From Streptomyces fulvoviolaceus (GTDB lineage: Bacteria > Actinomycetota > Actinomycetes > Streptomycetales > Streptomycetaceae), in assembly GCF_000718165.1 (NCBI RefSeq), contig NZ_JOEY01000045.1, positions 22,535 through 86,534 of the forward strand: a stretch of DNA of 64,000 nucleotides. Direction: 5' to 3'. The position numbers were made by a program, and so were the translations under genes. A model generated the notes under the pieces. The model did no database searches and had not been told where the DNA came from. It saw only the letters and a list, made by a program, of their open reading frames with translations. Positions 1-9,121 of this stretch are shown one piece after another; the first letter of the stretch is position 1, and each line of letters starts with the position of its first letter.

Positions 1-524
1 TCAGCTCGTGACCAGTTGAGGTCGGTGAGTGGGTGACGGTTGCGCATGTACTTGACGTCGGCATCCTTGGCTCGGTGGAATTCATCGGTGGAGATGCCTA
101 CCCACTGCTCGACGAACACGCTCTTTGGAATGCGCTTCGGGTAGGGGTATCCGAGGAGTTCCCGGACCTTCTTCTTTATCGGTTTGATCTTGTATTCCCC
201 GGTGCATTGGCGCCTGGTCATGCCCTGTTTCCCGTCCTGGTTGAGGATGTAGAGAGGCATGGAGGCAAATCGATGCTCCGGGTCGAGGGCGTCGTCGCGA
301 ATATTCCCGGACGTGACACGCAGCATGGTTATTCCGGCGGGTTCGGCGATTTCTCTTTCGAGGCGGTTCAGGTGGCTGTATACGGCTGCTGGCTCCCAGC
401 CGGTGTCGGCGAATATCGCGTAGTCGACCTTGGGAAGGGCGCCTGCGGCGGACAGGGCGAGGAGGGCGCTGGATTGAACTCCCGCGCCCAGGGAGAGGGC
501 GCGGAACTGAGGCTGATTGGAAAT
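1..524 (-). CDS. PAPS-reductase-like PP-loop protein, N-terminal part, runs off the window
   Basis: About 174 residues are visible before the left edge. Near the N-terminus lies SLGAGVQSSALL, a PP-loop of the adenine nucleotide alpha-hydrolase superfamily, followed by FADTGWEP, and later QCTGEYKIKPIKKK. This pattern marks the PAPS-reductase-like proteins that are common in phages and mobile elements. The family is thought to bind ATP, but no substrate is established, so a specific reaction should not be assumed. No ATG, GTG or TTG lies near the apparent start. I place it at ATT 522-524, six bases after AGGA and 38 bases after the probable end of the preceding gene. It is the last visible gene of the minus-strand operon. 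The family call is solid; the start is tentative. Confidence 0.75.
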   Translation of the reverse strand, partial: MSNQPQFRALSLGAGVQSSALLALSAAGALPKVDYAIFADTGWEPAAVYSHLNRLEREIAEPAGITMLRVTSGNIRDDALDPEHRFASMPLYILNQDGKQGMTRRQCTGEYKIKPIKKKVRELLGYPYPKRIPKSVFVEQWVGISTDEFHRAKDADVKYMRNRHPLTDLNWSRA

Positions 525-561
525 GGGAAGTCCTGAGTGTGACGGGTGCGGATGTCGGACC

Positions 562-841
562 TCAACGGGACTCGTTCGCAGGCAGGTTGACGATCGTGAG
601 CGAGACGCGCGGGATGGCCTGACAGGGCGGGGGTGGCATCGAGCAGATCGGTGGCCGACTCGACGTACTGCTGGGGCGAGGGACGGAGGAGGACGAGCGG
701 CTCGTGTGTGGCGTGGGCTCGACGGCGCTGGTTCTCTACGGCGCGGGCAAGCGCCGCGCTGAGTTCGGCGCCCGCGTCCTGGGCGGCTGTGACGATGTGT
801 GCGGCGCGGTCAAAGGGCAGCAGGTGCGCCCCGTACGACAT
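562..841 (-). pseudogene. Small protein of unknown function, frameshifted near its end
   Basis: ATG at 841 begins MSYGAHLLPFDRAAHI and gives an alanine-rich helical protein with coding-like codons. In the same frame the protein would run 150 bases into the next gene. Switching frame near 620-625 instead yields the plausible ending AIPRVSLTIVNLPANESR and a TGA at 562, just upstream of the next gene. I therefore infer a one- or two-base indel, real or from sequencing, in a gene of about 93 residues. I recognise no family. Confidence 0.5.
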
Positions 842-922
842 CGCCCTCGCGCCGGCCGCCCAGACCCACTCGGACGCGGGGCGTCGGTGGGCGTGAGGTC
901 TCCTGAGGATCGGGTGCGGGGG

Positions 923-1744
923 TCAGCGGGTCCGGCCGGCGGCGGCCTGGGGCAGGGCCGCTGCGGGCCGCGCCGTGGTGGGTGCGAGGAGCTTGGGTCG
1001 GCCGAAGGAGGCGGCGAGATCACGGCAGCCGTCGGGGGTGAGGTGGACCCGCTCGTCGGTGAGCCACAGCGGGCACTCCTCGCGGGCCACGAGGCCGCGG
1101 GCCTCCAGAGCGCGCACAGTACTGATCGTCACGCGCAGGTCGTCGGCGCGGACATAGGGCTTGTTGTCGGCGATCGTCACCTCGCCGCGTGCGACGGCGC
1201 GCAGCGCGGCGTCCTGGGCCGCGGTGAGGACGGGTGGCTGGTGCGGGAGCGAAAAGCCCCGGCGAAGCCGCTCGGCGACATACGCCTCGGCGGCCGTGAG
1301 AGCGTCGTCGGCCCCGAGCGCGGTCAGATCTCTGACGAGCGTGAGGCGGCTGCCCGCCTCCCCGAGGGCCTGCTGGCCGGTCAGCACGACCAGGAGCGAG
1401 TCGTCGAGCTCGACGGGGAGTCCGGCGCGCGTGTTGTCGAGGATTTCGGCGGCGTCCAGGAGGTGATCGGCGCTGTCCGTGGCCAAGTGAGCGAGCTGAC
1501 GCACGCGTGCGTACACGGAGCGGATCACGGGGCTGTGGTACATCCGCTGGGAGTTGAGGGTGTCCACGATGTCCAGCGCCGCCCGGGCCAGGCGCTGGGC
1601 GGCGTCGGCCTGGGCAGCGAGGAAGGTCGAGGGGCCGGGACCGTTGATCCGGTGCCGCACAAGGGCGTCGTTGTACCGGGTGAAGTCGGCACCCAAGAGC
1701 AGGAGTTGTTCGGCAGGGGCGGTGGAGGCGGTGTTCTGGGGCAG
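923..1744 (-). CDS. Helical protein with C-terminal winged-helix-like domain (family A)
   Basis: About 273 residues. The N-terminal two thirds is predicted helical (EQLLLLGADFTRYNDALV, then QRLARAALDIVDTLNSQRMY). The C-terminal 90 residues look like a winged helix: LTAAQDAALRAVARGE, then ISTVRALEARGLVARE, then VHLTPDGCRDLAASFG. The same plan is seen in the genes at 2537, 3358 and 38874, so this is an element-specific paralog family. A DNA-binding role is inferred from the fold only. No conventional start codon exists near the expected N-terminus; CTG 1744 sits six bases after a GGA, and a second CTG at 1771 overlaps the previous stop. Function unknown. Confidence 0.65.
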   Translation of the reverse strand: MPQNTASTAPAEQLLLLGADFTRYNDALVRHRINGPGPSTFLAAQADAAQRLARAALDIVDTLNSQRMYHSPVIRSVYARVRQLAHLATDSADHLLDAAEILDNTRAGLPVELDDSLLVVLTGQQALGEAGSRLTLVRDLTALGADDALTAAEAYVAERLRRGFSLPHQPPVLTAAQDAALRAVARGEVTIADNKPYVRADDLRVTISTVRALEARGLVAREECPLWLTDERVHLTPDGCRDLAASFGRPKLLAPTTARPAAALPQAAAGRTR

Positions 1745-1767
1745 GGGGGTTCCGTTTCGGGGCGGCG

Positions 1768-2484
1768 TCAGCGGCGGCGTGCAGCGGCGCGGTCCAGCTG
1801 GGTGAGGGCGTGATGGACGTGCGGGTTCACCGAGGCGCCGCGGACAGGGGTGGTCAGGGCGCTGTCCGCGTGCCATGTGCTGAGGGGAACATCGGCGTAG
1901 GCCCGCTCCACGGCCAAGGGCGCGGCCAGGTGGGCGAAGAAGTTGCGGACGAGCGCCTCGGGGGTGTCCTGCGTGAACGTGGCCAGCGGCTCGTTTTCGT
2001 AGTAGAGGTGCTCGACCTGCCAGGAGATGTCCTCGCCGGGCGTGTGCCGCAGGCTGCAGTACAGGTCGGGTGAGGTGAGAATGTCGCCGTCGGCGGACCA
2101 GTCGTTCAGCTCGGCGAGCTGCTCCAAGGGCGTGTCTGTGATCGGGATCCTCTCGGCGTGCCAGGCATCGCCGAGCAGCTGAGGCAGTGCCTGGGTGACG
2201 GCGGCGACCGCCTCCAGGGGCGCCTGCCTGCTGAACATCACTTCCCAGAACGGCTCATGGTGGGCAACGGTGACCCACCGACCGAGCGGGTGAAGCGGGT
2301 TGAAGTCGAGGAACATGCTGCCGTCGGGGCTGTCGATCCTGATGTGCCCGGAGGCGGCGTCGTGCTCGTGGCGCCAGCCGAAGAGGTGGATGAGGGGGCC
2401 GATCACGTCGGCGATCCGGTCTCCGGCGCCTGACATGTACCGAGGCGAGACCATGACCCGGTCGTCGTGCGTGTACGGGTTCAC
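1768..2484 (-). CDS. DUF317 domain protein
   Basis: About 238 residues with the features of DUF317, a domain nearly restricted to Streptomyces mobile elements. It has an early VMVSPRYMSGAGDRIADVIGP (PRYLAG-like) motif and two rough repeats, each containing W..M/F....P.E....L..LP (FWEVMFSRQAPLEAVAAVTQ and the LVRNFFAHLA region). The start is GTG 2484 after a GGGGGT tract. The biochemical role of DUF317 is unknown. The window holds nine such proteins and this one sits between two family-A genes. Confidence 0.8.
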   Translation of the reverse strand: MNPYTHDDRVMVSPRYMSGAGDRIADVIGPLIHLFGWRHEHDAASGHIRIDSPDGSMFLDFNPLHPLGRWVTVAHHEPFWEVMFSRQAPLEAVAAVTQALPQLLGDAWHAERIPITDTPLEQLAELNDWSADGDILTSPDLYCSLRHTPGEDISWQVEHLYYENEPLATFTQDTPEALVRNFFAHLAAPLAVERAYADVPLSTWHADSALTTPVRGASVNPHVHHALTQLDRAAARRR

Positions 2485-2536
2485 CGGCGTACCCCCTGTC
2501 TCACCGCGACCTTGGGCGGGGCGGTCGCGGCGGCGG

Positions 2537-3334
2537 TCAGCGCGGCGTGCGGCGTGGCTTGGCCAGGGCGCGCTGGCCCTGCTCGGTGACGGTGATCTTC
2601 TGCCCGTGGTACAGCGAGGTGCTGGTGTCGGCGGTGACCATCCGGTGCTTGGCCAGGGCCCGATAGGTGGCGATGGACACGCGGGCACCGTCGTCGGTGG
2701 CTACGCGTGTGACGCCCAGTCCGCGTTGGGAACTCTCATACAACCGTGCGCCGCCCAGGAAGGACGTGAGGGCGTCGTACTGGGGGCGGGTGAGGTCTGG
2801 CACGGTTGTCTGCTGAGCAGGCGCCGCCTGGTGCTCCTGTACGGATGACAGGTCTTCGGTGATGCCGTGGGCCAGGTAGTGGCATCCGATCGCGCTCAGG
2901 TCGAGCTGGTGGGCGGCGTCATCGAGATGGCCGGTCATCTGCGGAATGGCCTCGGCGTGCCGCGCGGTACGCACCGCCTCGTCGTCGGCCGGATATCCGG
3001 CGAACTGCTGGCCCTCGTAAGGGTTGGCGAGCAGCGCGTGGGCGAGGTCGGTGCCGGCCAGCGACGAAGAGGACACGACCGAGGCCAGCAACTCCAGGCT
3101 GGCGCGGCTGCCGGCGATGTTGGTGTACGCGCTGTTGTCGAGCGCGGTCAGACGCACCAGGGCGGTGGCCGTCAGGTCCTGTGCCGTGAGCAGGAGCGGG
3201 CTGATGCGGCGCAGCGCGTCCGTGCCGGGGGTGTAGGAGACGTCGCGCACGCGGGCGCGGAGGGCTTCGAAGTCCCGGGCCAACTGGCGAAGCTGGCGGA
3301 CTTGTTCGTGCAGGTCGAGTTGGGGCGTGGGGAT
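2537..3334 (-). CDS. Helical protein with C-terminal winged-helix-like domain (family A)
   Basis: About 265 residues, paralogous in plan to the neighbours at 923 and 3358. A helical N-terminal part (LHEQVRQLRQLARDFEALRA) is followed by a wHTH-like end: LTRPQYDALTSFLGGA, then VSIATYRALAKHRMVTAD, then ITVTEQGQRALAKPRR. No standard start codon is available. GGAG lies six bases before ATC 3334, and a CTG overlapping the upstream stop is the alternative. A regulatory or DNA-binding function is inferred from the tail only. Confidence 0.65.
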   Translation of the reverse strand: MPTPQLDLHEQVRQLRQLARDFEALRARVRDVSYTPGTDALRRISPLLLTAQDLTATALVRLTALDNSAYTNIAGSRASLELLASVVSSSSLAGTDLAHALLANPYEGQQFAGYPADDEAVRTARHAEAIPQMTGHLDDAAHQLDLSAIGCHYLAHGITEDLSSVQEHQAAPAQQTTVPDLTRPQYDALTSFLGGARLYESSQRGLGVTRVATDDGARVSIATYRALAKHRMVTADTSTSLYHGQKITVTEQGQRALAKPRRTPR

Positions 3335-3357
3335 GGGTGACTCCTGTGGGCGGCGGT

Positions 3358-4113
3358 TCAGCGGCTTCGGGTGGCGGCCTGTGATGCGGCGGGGATCGGG
3401 CGGGCCGTCGCGCCCAGAGCGGTGTCTGGCCCGGCCGCAGGTAGGCCGATGCCGGAGGCGAGGACGGTGATGCCGGCGGGTGTGAGGCATACGCGGTCCT
3501 GGGGCGGGCCACCGCGGTAGGCGGGCAGCGCGCAGTTCGGAGTGCGTTCGGCCAAGCCCTTCGACTCCAGCGTCCGCAGGGTGCTCATGAAGACCTTGGG
3601 CTCGTGGGAGCGCGTGAACTCCCGTCCCAGGGAGCTGCTGGCCACGACGTGGCCGGAGGCGATCTGCACCAGGGCGGAGCGCTGGTCAAAAGTAAGCCGC
3701 ACATCTGGGGCGCTGGCGCTCGCCCCGTGACGGCGCCGCGTCTCGGCGGCGAGACTCACTGCACAGCCCACCACGGTCTCGGGAGCCAGGGCGGTCAGCT
3801 CACGCGCCACCTGTACGCCGTGGTCCGCTGATGCGGCGCTGAGAAAGGCGAGCTGCTTCAGCCGCACAACTGTCTCCGCCAACTCGGTGCTCTCGTACAG
3901 CCGTTGATCGTGGATGGCTCGGACGGCCCTGCGGGTGTCGGCCGCCAGTCGCTGAGCGGAGGCGGCATGGGCCTGCGGCTCGGGCTCGGTGGCAGCGCGA
4001 AGGCGGAGGTCGAGCGCGTCGTTGTGCCGGGTGTACTGGCCAGCGAGGTGGAGCAGCCGCTCGACGGGCGTGGGCACGTCGAACAGCAGGGATTCGGCGG
4101 GCAGCGTGCTCAT
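3358..4113 (-). CDS. Helical protein with C-terminal winged-helix-like domain (family A)
   Basis: 251 residues, beginning MSTLPAESLLFDVPTPVERL at an ATG that overlaps the upstream stop (ATGA). The helical first part aligns by eye with the gene at 923 (TRHNDALDLRLRA against TRYNDALVRHRIN; IHDQRLYES against LNSQRMYHS). The C-terminus has LTFDQRSALVQIASGH, FMSTLRTLESKGLAER and VCLTPAGITVLA, a wHTH-like pattern. This member has the clearest start and so anchors the family. Function unknown. Confidence 0.75.
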   Translation of the reverse strand: MSTLPAESLLFDVPTPVERLLHLAGQYTRHNDALDLRLRAATEPEPQAHAASAQRLAADTRRAVRAIHDQRLYESTELAETVVRLKQLAFLSAASADHGVQVARELTALAPETVVGCAVSLAAETRRRHGASASAPDVRLTFDQRSALVQIASGHVVASSSLGREFTRSHEPKVFMSTLRTLESKGLAERTPNCALPAYRGGPPQDRVCLTPAGITVLASGIGLPAAGPDTALGATARPIPAASQAATRSR

Positions 4114-4613
4114 GAGCGGCGCCGTGCGGTCGGGGCCCGCACGGACACGGTGGCGATCGCGGCGGGTGTCGTGGAACGGCGCGGGCGAAGGCAGAGGCGG
4201 GCTTCGGCCAGGGCCCGACCGGCGTCGTCGAGGTGGACACGCAGGCGGCTGTGCAGGTCGATCGCGTCGAGCTGCTGTTGGAGCGTGGCCTGTGACCCGG
4301 GCTGCGCGAGCGCGACGAGCGGGGGGAGGGCCTGGGTGTAGTGGGCGATGGCGCGCCCCACATGCGCCGCCGTCTGGCTCAGGTTCTCGGCCGATGGCGT
4401 GGCCGGCCCGCCTGCGCTGTCGTGGTTGTGGAGGTACTCGCCCTCGCCTGCCAGCTGGCCGGCGAGGGCGCACAGCAGCTCGATGTGGCGGCTCGCGGTG
4501 AACAGGCCGTTCCGGTCGCCGGGGATCGGGTGGTCGCGCAGGTCGGCGGCGACCGCGTCCACGGCTTCGTGCGGTTCCATGTCGTGCAGATCGGTGGGTT
4601 CGTAGGTGTGCAG
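4110..4613 (-). CDS. Small helical protein of unknown function
   Basis: About 167 residues if translation begins at CTG 4613, which sits five bases after GGAG and opens LHTYEPTDLHDMEPHEA. The first ATG (4580) has no Shine-Dalgarno sequence. The body is mostly helical (RHIELLCALAGQLAGEGEYL, then AHVGRAIAHYTQALPPLVAL) with an arginine-rich tail. It overlaps the next gene by ATGA, so the two are probably translationally coupled. No family recognised. Confidence 0.6.
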   Translation of the reverse strand: MHTYEPTDLHDMEPHEAVDAVAADLRDHPIPGDRNGLFTASRHIELLCALAGQLAGEGEYLHNHDSAGGPATPSAENLSQTAAHVGRAIAHYTQALPPLVALAQPGSQATLQQQLDAIDLHSRLRVHLDDAGRALAEARLCLRPRRSTTPAAIATVSVRAPTARRRS

Positions 4614-4637
4614 TGCGTCTCCCAGGGGTGGGGGCGG

Positions 4638-4901
4638 TCAGCGATGCCTTGACTGTGCGGGCGAACCCGGCGGCGAGGGCAGTGGCGCCGTCGATTGCTC
4701 GGCCGGTGCTCCTGGCGCGGATGCAAAGGAATCGAGGACGGCGGACACCTCCGAGATATGCCGGGTGCAGGCAAGAGCCTGTTGGTTCGTTGCGGGGTGG
4801 GTGATGGCCCGCAGCGTGACGTCGGGGTTGCTGTTGCCGCATTCCAGGCAGCAACGGTGAGCGGGGTTCCAGTCGCTGGGGACGTCGTGGATCTGTGGCA
4901 T
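4638..4901 (-). CDS. Small cysteine-containing protein
   Basis: 87 residues from an ATG preceded by TGGAA. The N-terminal half has HRCCLECGN and a later C-T-R-H, a possible metal-binding arrangement; the C-terminal half is alanine- and proline-rich. It is separated from the coupling-protein gene by 166 bases in which I see no gene or clear signal. Function unknown. Confidence 0.6.
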   Translation of the reverse strand: MPQIHDVPSDWNPAHRCCLECGNSNPDVTLRAITHPATNQQALACTRHISEVSAVLDSFASAPGAPAEQSTAPLPSPPGSPAQSRHR

Positions 4902-5067
4902 GGGCGGTTCCAGGTGTGGTGGATCGTCTTGCTGGCCCTAGTCAGTGCGCGCTTCGCCAAGCACGGCCGATCAACGCGGCGTTCGAGGCTCGCCGTGACC
5001 TCTGTACCACCGGATCAGGCTCGGCACTGCCAGCAGGTTGAAGGGTGAGCGCGTTGTGGTGTCGCAC

Positions 5068-6858
5068 TCATGCGGCCTTGCCGAAGTCGGACTGCTTCGG
5101 GGCGGTCTTGGCCACGGCACGCTCGGTGATGTCCTTGGACGCCCGGGCGGAGGCGGCGGAGAGTTCGCCTGCGCCGGGTTCGAGATACCAGGGGCGCAGG
5201 TCGAGCATGGCCGCGCGCATGCCGGTGGCGAATGCGAGCGCGGTGCCCTTGGGCAGGGCACGGATGGCGTCGGCGGCCAGGATGCGTTCTTGCCGCATGC
5301 TGACGGACGTGGACTTACCGGACTCGGAGGTCGAGGTGGAGGTGGTCTCGACGTCGTGGTCACCGATCAGGCGGGACAGCTTGTCGGCGAAGTCCGGGTC
5401 GTCGATGCCGGACCCGATGACCTTGATCGTGGAGGCGGACCACATGGCGTCCATGCCGGCGTCGCCCCAGACTTTCTGACCCTGGCGGTAGCTCTGCAGG
5501 ATCGTGATGGGGATGATCCCGCGGCTGCCGAGGTGGGAGTACAGGTCCGGCAAATCGCTGATCTTGCAGACGTTGGCGGCCTCGTCGAGGATCGCCAGCA
5601 TGGGCGGGTCGAGGCGTCCTCCGGCGCGTTCGGCCTGGGCGGTCGCGGCCCGCATGACCGAGTCCGCGCACGCGGCGATGAGGGCCGAGGCGCCGCCACC
5701 GCCGTCCTTCGACAGCAGATAGAGCGTGTCCTTCGAGGTGACGAACTCGCTCGGCTTGAACTCCGCCACGTCCTTTTGCGGGGTCACCCATGCGGCGATC
5801 TCGCTGTTGAGCAGGGCGGCGGCGTACTGGCGAGCCGTCTCGTAGATCCCGTCGCGGGTCTCCGGCGGGCCCTCCACGGTGCCCTTCAACTGCGCGGCGA
5901 CGGCGGCGAACCCGTGATCGCGCAGGACGTCCAGCGGGGTCCGGTCGGCGGGGAAGGCCAGCCACTGCATCACGTCCGTGATCGGCCGCTCGGCGAGCGC
6001 GGCGGCCAGGAACAGCTGCGAGAGGATGTTGGATCCCGCCTTGGACCAGAAGTCGCCCTGCTGGGAGGCGTCGACGCTGGCGGCGAGGAAGTGGCCGGCC
6101 AATCGCCCGGCGCCGTCGAGGGTCTTGGCGTCGGACAAGGGGTTCCACCACATGGCCCGTTCGGCGTGGGCGATCTGCTGCGGGTCCATCGACCAGGTCC
6201 GGCCGACGGCCGCCCGAGCGTCGAGCGTGGCCGTGTAGGCATCGCCCGCCGCCTTGTTGGAGGTGAGCAGGACCGGGCCGGGCGCGTTGAGGATGGAGGG
6301 GATCGCCAGGGACGTGGTCTTGCCGGAGCGGGGCGCCATGATCGCGACGGCGACGTCCTCGTATCCCATGCGCACTTCGTGCTTCGTGCCCTGGAGGTTG
6401 CCGAGCAGGATGCCGGTGTCGGCCGGGTTGAGGTGCTTGGCGTCTTTCAGACTCGGGCGCAGGGAGCGGGCCTTGGTGGTGATGGCCTTGGACATCAGCG
6501 GCTCGATGTCCCGCTGCTTGGCCATCCCGGCGACGCGCTTCCTGCGTCCGCCGCCGTCCTTGTGCCGCTTGTACAGCACGGCGGCCGTGATCCCGAGTGC
6601 GAGTAGCACGGTGCCGGGCAGGATGCGGGTGCCCAGCAGCAGGGATGTGTCGCCGAGGCGGGGCCACAGCTGATCGGGATGGAGCAGAGCCTGTACGGGC
6701 TGATACGGCGCACGGGGACCGGTGTCGGTGGCCCAGGCGGTGAGGTTGCCGCCCAGCCACGCCAGGTTCGACAGCGGGACGGCGATGGCGAGGACGACGC
6801 CCAGGACGCGGAAGGCTATGTCGTAGCCGTCGGTGGACGAGGAGGAGGGCTGGGGCAA
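5068..6858 (-). CDS. VirD4/TraG-type coupling protein (type IV secretion ATPase)
   Basis: 596 residues. Two N-terminal membrane segments (about residues 15-35 and 80-97) are followed by a cytoplasmic ATPase. Walker A is APRSGKTTS at about 175-183; Walker B is MLAILDEAAN, followed by the family-typical LGSRGIIPITILQSYRQG and later RLIGDH. Such proteins bring relaxase-bound DNA to the conjugation channel at the inner membrane. Length is usual for the family. The start is TTG 6858 after TGGAA. The gene is separated from the rest of the transfer genes by about 20 kb of accessory genes, and its C-terminal TSTSTSESGKSTSVSMRQER motif is normal for actinobacterial members. Confidence 0.92.
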   Translation of the reverse strand: MPQPSSSSTDGYDIAFRVLGVVLAIAVPLSNLAWLGGNLTAWATDTGPRAPYQPVQALLHPDQLWPRLGDTSLLLGTRILPGTVLLALGITAAVLYKRHKDGGGRRKRVAGMAKQRDIEPLMSKAITTKARSLRPSLKDAKHLNPADTGILLGNLQGTKHEVRMGYEDVAVAIMAPRSGKTTSLAIPSILNAPGPVLLTSNKAAGDAYTATLDARAAVGRTWSMDPQQIAHAERAMWWNPLSDAKTLDGAGRLAGHFLAASVDASQQGDFWSKAGSNILSQLFLAAALAERPITDVMQWLAFPADRTPLDVLRDHGFAAVAAQLKGTVEGPPETRDGIYETARQYAAALLNSEIAAWVTPQKDVAEFKPSEFVTSKDTLYLLSKDGGGGASALIAACADSVMRAATAQAERAGGRLDPPMLAILDEAANVCKISDLPDLYSHLGSRGIIPITILQSYRQGQKVWGDAGMDAMWSASTIKVIGSGIDDPDFADKLSRLIGDHDVETTSTSTSESGKSTSVSMRQERILAADAIRALPKGTALAFATGMRAAMLDLRPWYLEPGAGELSAASARASKDITERAVAKTAPKQSDFGKAA

Positions 6859-6906
6859 GGGCTGTTCCAGGTACGTGGGTGAGGAGCGCGGCGCGGGCGG
6901 GGCCGG

Positions 6907-7665
6907 TCAGCGGGTGCGGCGCGGCGAACGGCCGTGCGGCGCGGGCGGGGCAGTGGTCGCTGGGCGGTGCCGGGCGGCGAGGGCGCTGACGCGTCGCTCC
7001 AGGGCGAAGGCGATGTCCGGCGCGGCGACGTGATGGGTGTGCACGGTCATGCGGTCGCGGGCCAGGCCCGGGATCCGGCTCGGATCGCGGGGGATGGGCG
7101 TCCGGTCGGCGAGCGACTGCGTCACGGCGGCGATCAGGTGCAGCGGGGTGGTGCCGGTGAACACGGCCCGCCAGATCGTCGGGTCCTGAATCACCGCGGC
7201 CTCGATGCTCCACAGATCCCGACCGGGGGCACCGATCCGCCAGACGTGCGCGATGTTGTCGGGGGAGGCGAGGCTGCCGAGGTGGGGCGGCGTGTGCCAG
7301 CCTGCGTCCCGCAGCGGGGCGCAGGGATCGGGCGCTGCGGTGGGCGGGCCGGATGGATCGGTCAGTGAGTCGGTGAAGGCGGCGATGATCTCGACGGGGG
7401 TGCGGGCTTCGAAGGTGGCCGTCCAGCCAGGGTGATCTGCGGTACCTGCGTGCCGGATGGTCCACCAGCCCGGATCGTCCGGGTCGGGGTCCAGACGCAG
7501 CTGGATGTGCTGGTCCGGGCTGGTGAGCAGGACGCGCGGCGTCAGCGGGTCGTGTCCGTAGCTCTAGCCGGCGGCGCGATGCAGCGGCACGGTGATCCAC
7601 CCCGGGTCTCCGCCGCCCGCCAGATAGCGCGGGGTGATGAGCGCCTGCGCGACGGTGTCGCTCAC
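6907..7665 (-). pseudogene. DUF317 protein interrupted by an in-frame TAG
   Basis: Translation from GTG 7665 (GTGA overlap with the previous gene) gives VSDTVAQALITPRYLAGG and continues to HRAAG, where TAG (7564-7566) interrupts. The same frame resumes SYGHDPLTPRVLLTSPDQH and runs through a second DUF317 repeat to 6907. DUF317 proteins normally have Trp here (HRACGWSYG), so a single TGG to TAG change explains the break. The gene is a fresh nonsense mutant, a suppressed stop, or a base-call error within CTAG. Confidence 0.8.
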
Positions 7666-8270
7666 GCGCACCACCGCCGGGTCGCGGACGACGCTGCGGC
7701 GGCCTTGGGCAAGGGCGGCGCCGTGACCTGTGCTGGCGCGGATGCCTTCGACTGCTTCTGCGCCAGCGCGTTGATGGCGAAGAGCGCCTGGCCGTGGATC
7801 GCCCACTGGTCGAGGTAGTGCCAGGCTTCCGCGTAGCTTTCGGCGAGCGGTTCATCGAACGCCTCGGTCCCGGGCCGGGCGCTCGCGGGCAGTGCGCGGC
7901 GCACGGCGAGCCAGTCGTCGTGGACGGCGTACAGCCCCGTGGTGCTGTCGCGCAGTTCTCGCACCTGCCAGGCGTAGCGCCGGGTCCGGGCGGAGGCGGG
8001 CAGCTGGGCGAGCTGCTGTTCGGCGGCGTGCACCAGTTCGTCGGCGTGGTCATATACCCGGCCGAAGGAGACCAAAGTGTCGGAGTCACGCTGGCGCTGG
8101 CGCAGGCCGTAGGCGTCCTCGTCGTAGGGCTGGTGCGTGTCGGGGTCGGAGTGCTGGTCGGAGTAGGCGTCCCAGGCGGCGAGGATCTGCCTGCTTTCCC
8201 GCAGGTAGATGGCGAGTTGGCTCAGATGGAGGCGGTGCTCTGGGCTCGCGGGCTCCAGTGGAATGGTCAA
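7662..8270 (-). CDS. Helical protein of unknown function
   Basis: 202 residues from TTG 8270, six bases after GAAGG. The protein is nearly all helical (LHLSQLAIYLRESRQILAAW, then ADELVHAAEQQLAQLPASAR) and ends in a lysine/alanine tail. Its stop overlaps the start of the downstream DUF317 gene. No family recognised; the length and context suggest an accessory protein of the element. Confidence 0.65.
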   Translation of the reverse strand: MTIPLEPASPEHRLHLSQLAIYLRESRQILAAWDAYSDQHSDPDTHQPYDEDAYGLRQRQRDSDTLVSFGRVYDHADELVHAAEQQLAQLPASARTRRYAWQVRELRDSTTGLYAVHDDWLAVRRALPASARPGTEAFDEPLAESYAEAWHYLDQWAIHGQALFAINALAQKQSKASAPAQVTAPPLPKAAAASSATRRWCA

Positions 8271-8338
8271 GAAGGGCCTTCGGGCATACAGGTGTGACGG
8301 CGAGGGGGTGCGGCGCGGCCGGGGCCGCGCCGCGTGGT

Positions 8339-9121
8339 TCAGCGGCCCCGGGCCGCAGCAGAGGCCAACTCGGCGGCGGGTGCCGGGACGGTGTGCGTGG
8401 TTGGCGCGCCACTGCGGCGGGCCTTGCGGGCGGCGGCCAGTTGCTCGCCCTGGGCGTCGCGTTCCACCTGGGTGACCAGGTGGGAGTGCGGGACGTCGTA
8501 GTGGCCGCGCGGCACGGGCGCGGGGTCGGTGAGGGCGGTGGCGAAGGCGGCGAGCAGGTGGCGGGGTGTGCGGTCGTCGAAGTACGCGTGCCACAGCCGC
8601 TGGTGGCCGCCGAGACCGGTGGGGAGCGCGACGTCGGCGCTCCAGCTGAAGTAGTCGCTCGTCAGCGTCGCCCGCCGCTCCATGGTGGTGATGCCGTCCG
8701 GATGGCGCGCACTCTCATTGCCCCGCTCGTCGCGCTCGTAGGTCCAGTCCGCCGCTTGCAGGGTCGGCCACACGTCTGGCTCCGGGGCCGGGGCGGGGTG
8801 CAGGAGGGCGTCGGTGAATCCGGCGATGATCTCGGCGGGTGTGTTGCCGCCGAACGACGCGTGCCAGCGCTGTGAGGAGATCCGCCACCAGGCGGAGTAT
8901 GTGTCCGCAGCGGGTTCGAGTACGAGCGTGTGGCGGAAGTCGGGGCTGGCCAGGACGACATGGGGAAAGTCGGGGTCGGCGTAGTTCTTCCAGCCGCCGG
9001 CCCGCAGCGCCTGGGTGACATGGCGCGGGTCGCCGGGCCCGGCGAGATGACGGGGACTGGTGTCGAACCAGATACGAGACCAGGGGTCGTCGGCCTTGCT
9101 GACGATGTAGGGGCGGGTCAC
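8339..9121 (-). CDS. DUF317 domain protein
   Basis: 260 residues from GTG 9121, overlapping the upstream stop as GTGA. Two DUF317 repeats are visible: SPRHLAGPGDPRHVTQALRA with WRISSQRWHASFGGNTPAEI in the first, and WSADVALPTGLGG with FDDRTPRHLLAAFATAL in the second. The C-terminal 50 residues are basic and alanine-rich. Function unknown, as for the other family members here. Confidence 0.85.
   Translation of the reverse strand: MTRPYIVSKADDPWSRIWFDTSPRHLAGPGDPRHVTQALRAGGWKNYADPDFPHVVLASPDFRHTLVLEPAADTYSAWWRISSQRWHASFGGNTPAEIIAGFTDALLHPAPAPEPDVWPTLQAADWTYERDERGNESARHPDGITTMERRATLTSDYFSWSADVALPTGLGGHQRLWHAYFDDRTPRHLLAAFATALTDPAPVPRGHYDVPHSHLVTQVERDAQGEQLAAARKARRSGAPTTHTVPAPAAELASAAARGR

Noticed and set aside
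5038..6606. 522-codon open frame on the plus strand opposite the coupling protein
   Set aside because: It lacks any known motif, is glycine/valine-rich, and its codons are the antisense of a clear VirD4-like gene; long antisense frames are expected at this G+C.
5360..8089. 909-codon minus-strand frame over the coupling protein and neighbours
   Set aside because: Arg/Pro/His-rich composition typical of a shifted frame; the true proteins are in other frames with full domain support.
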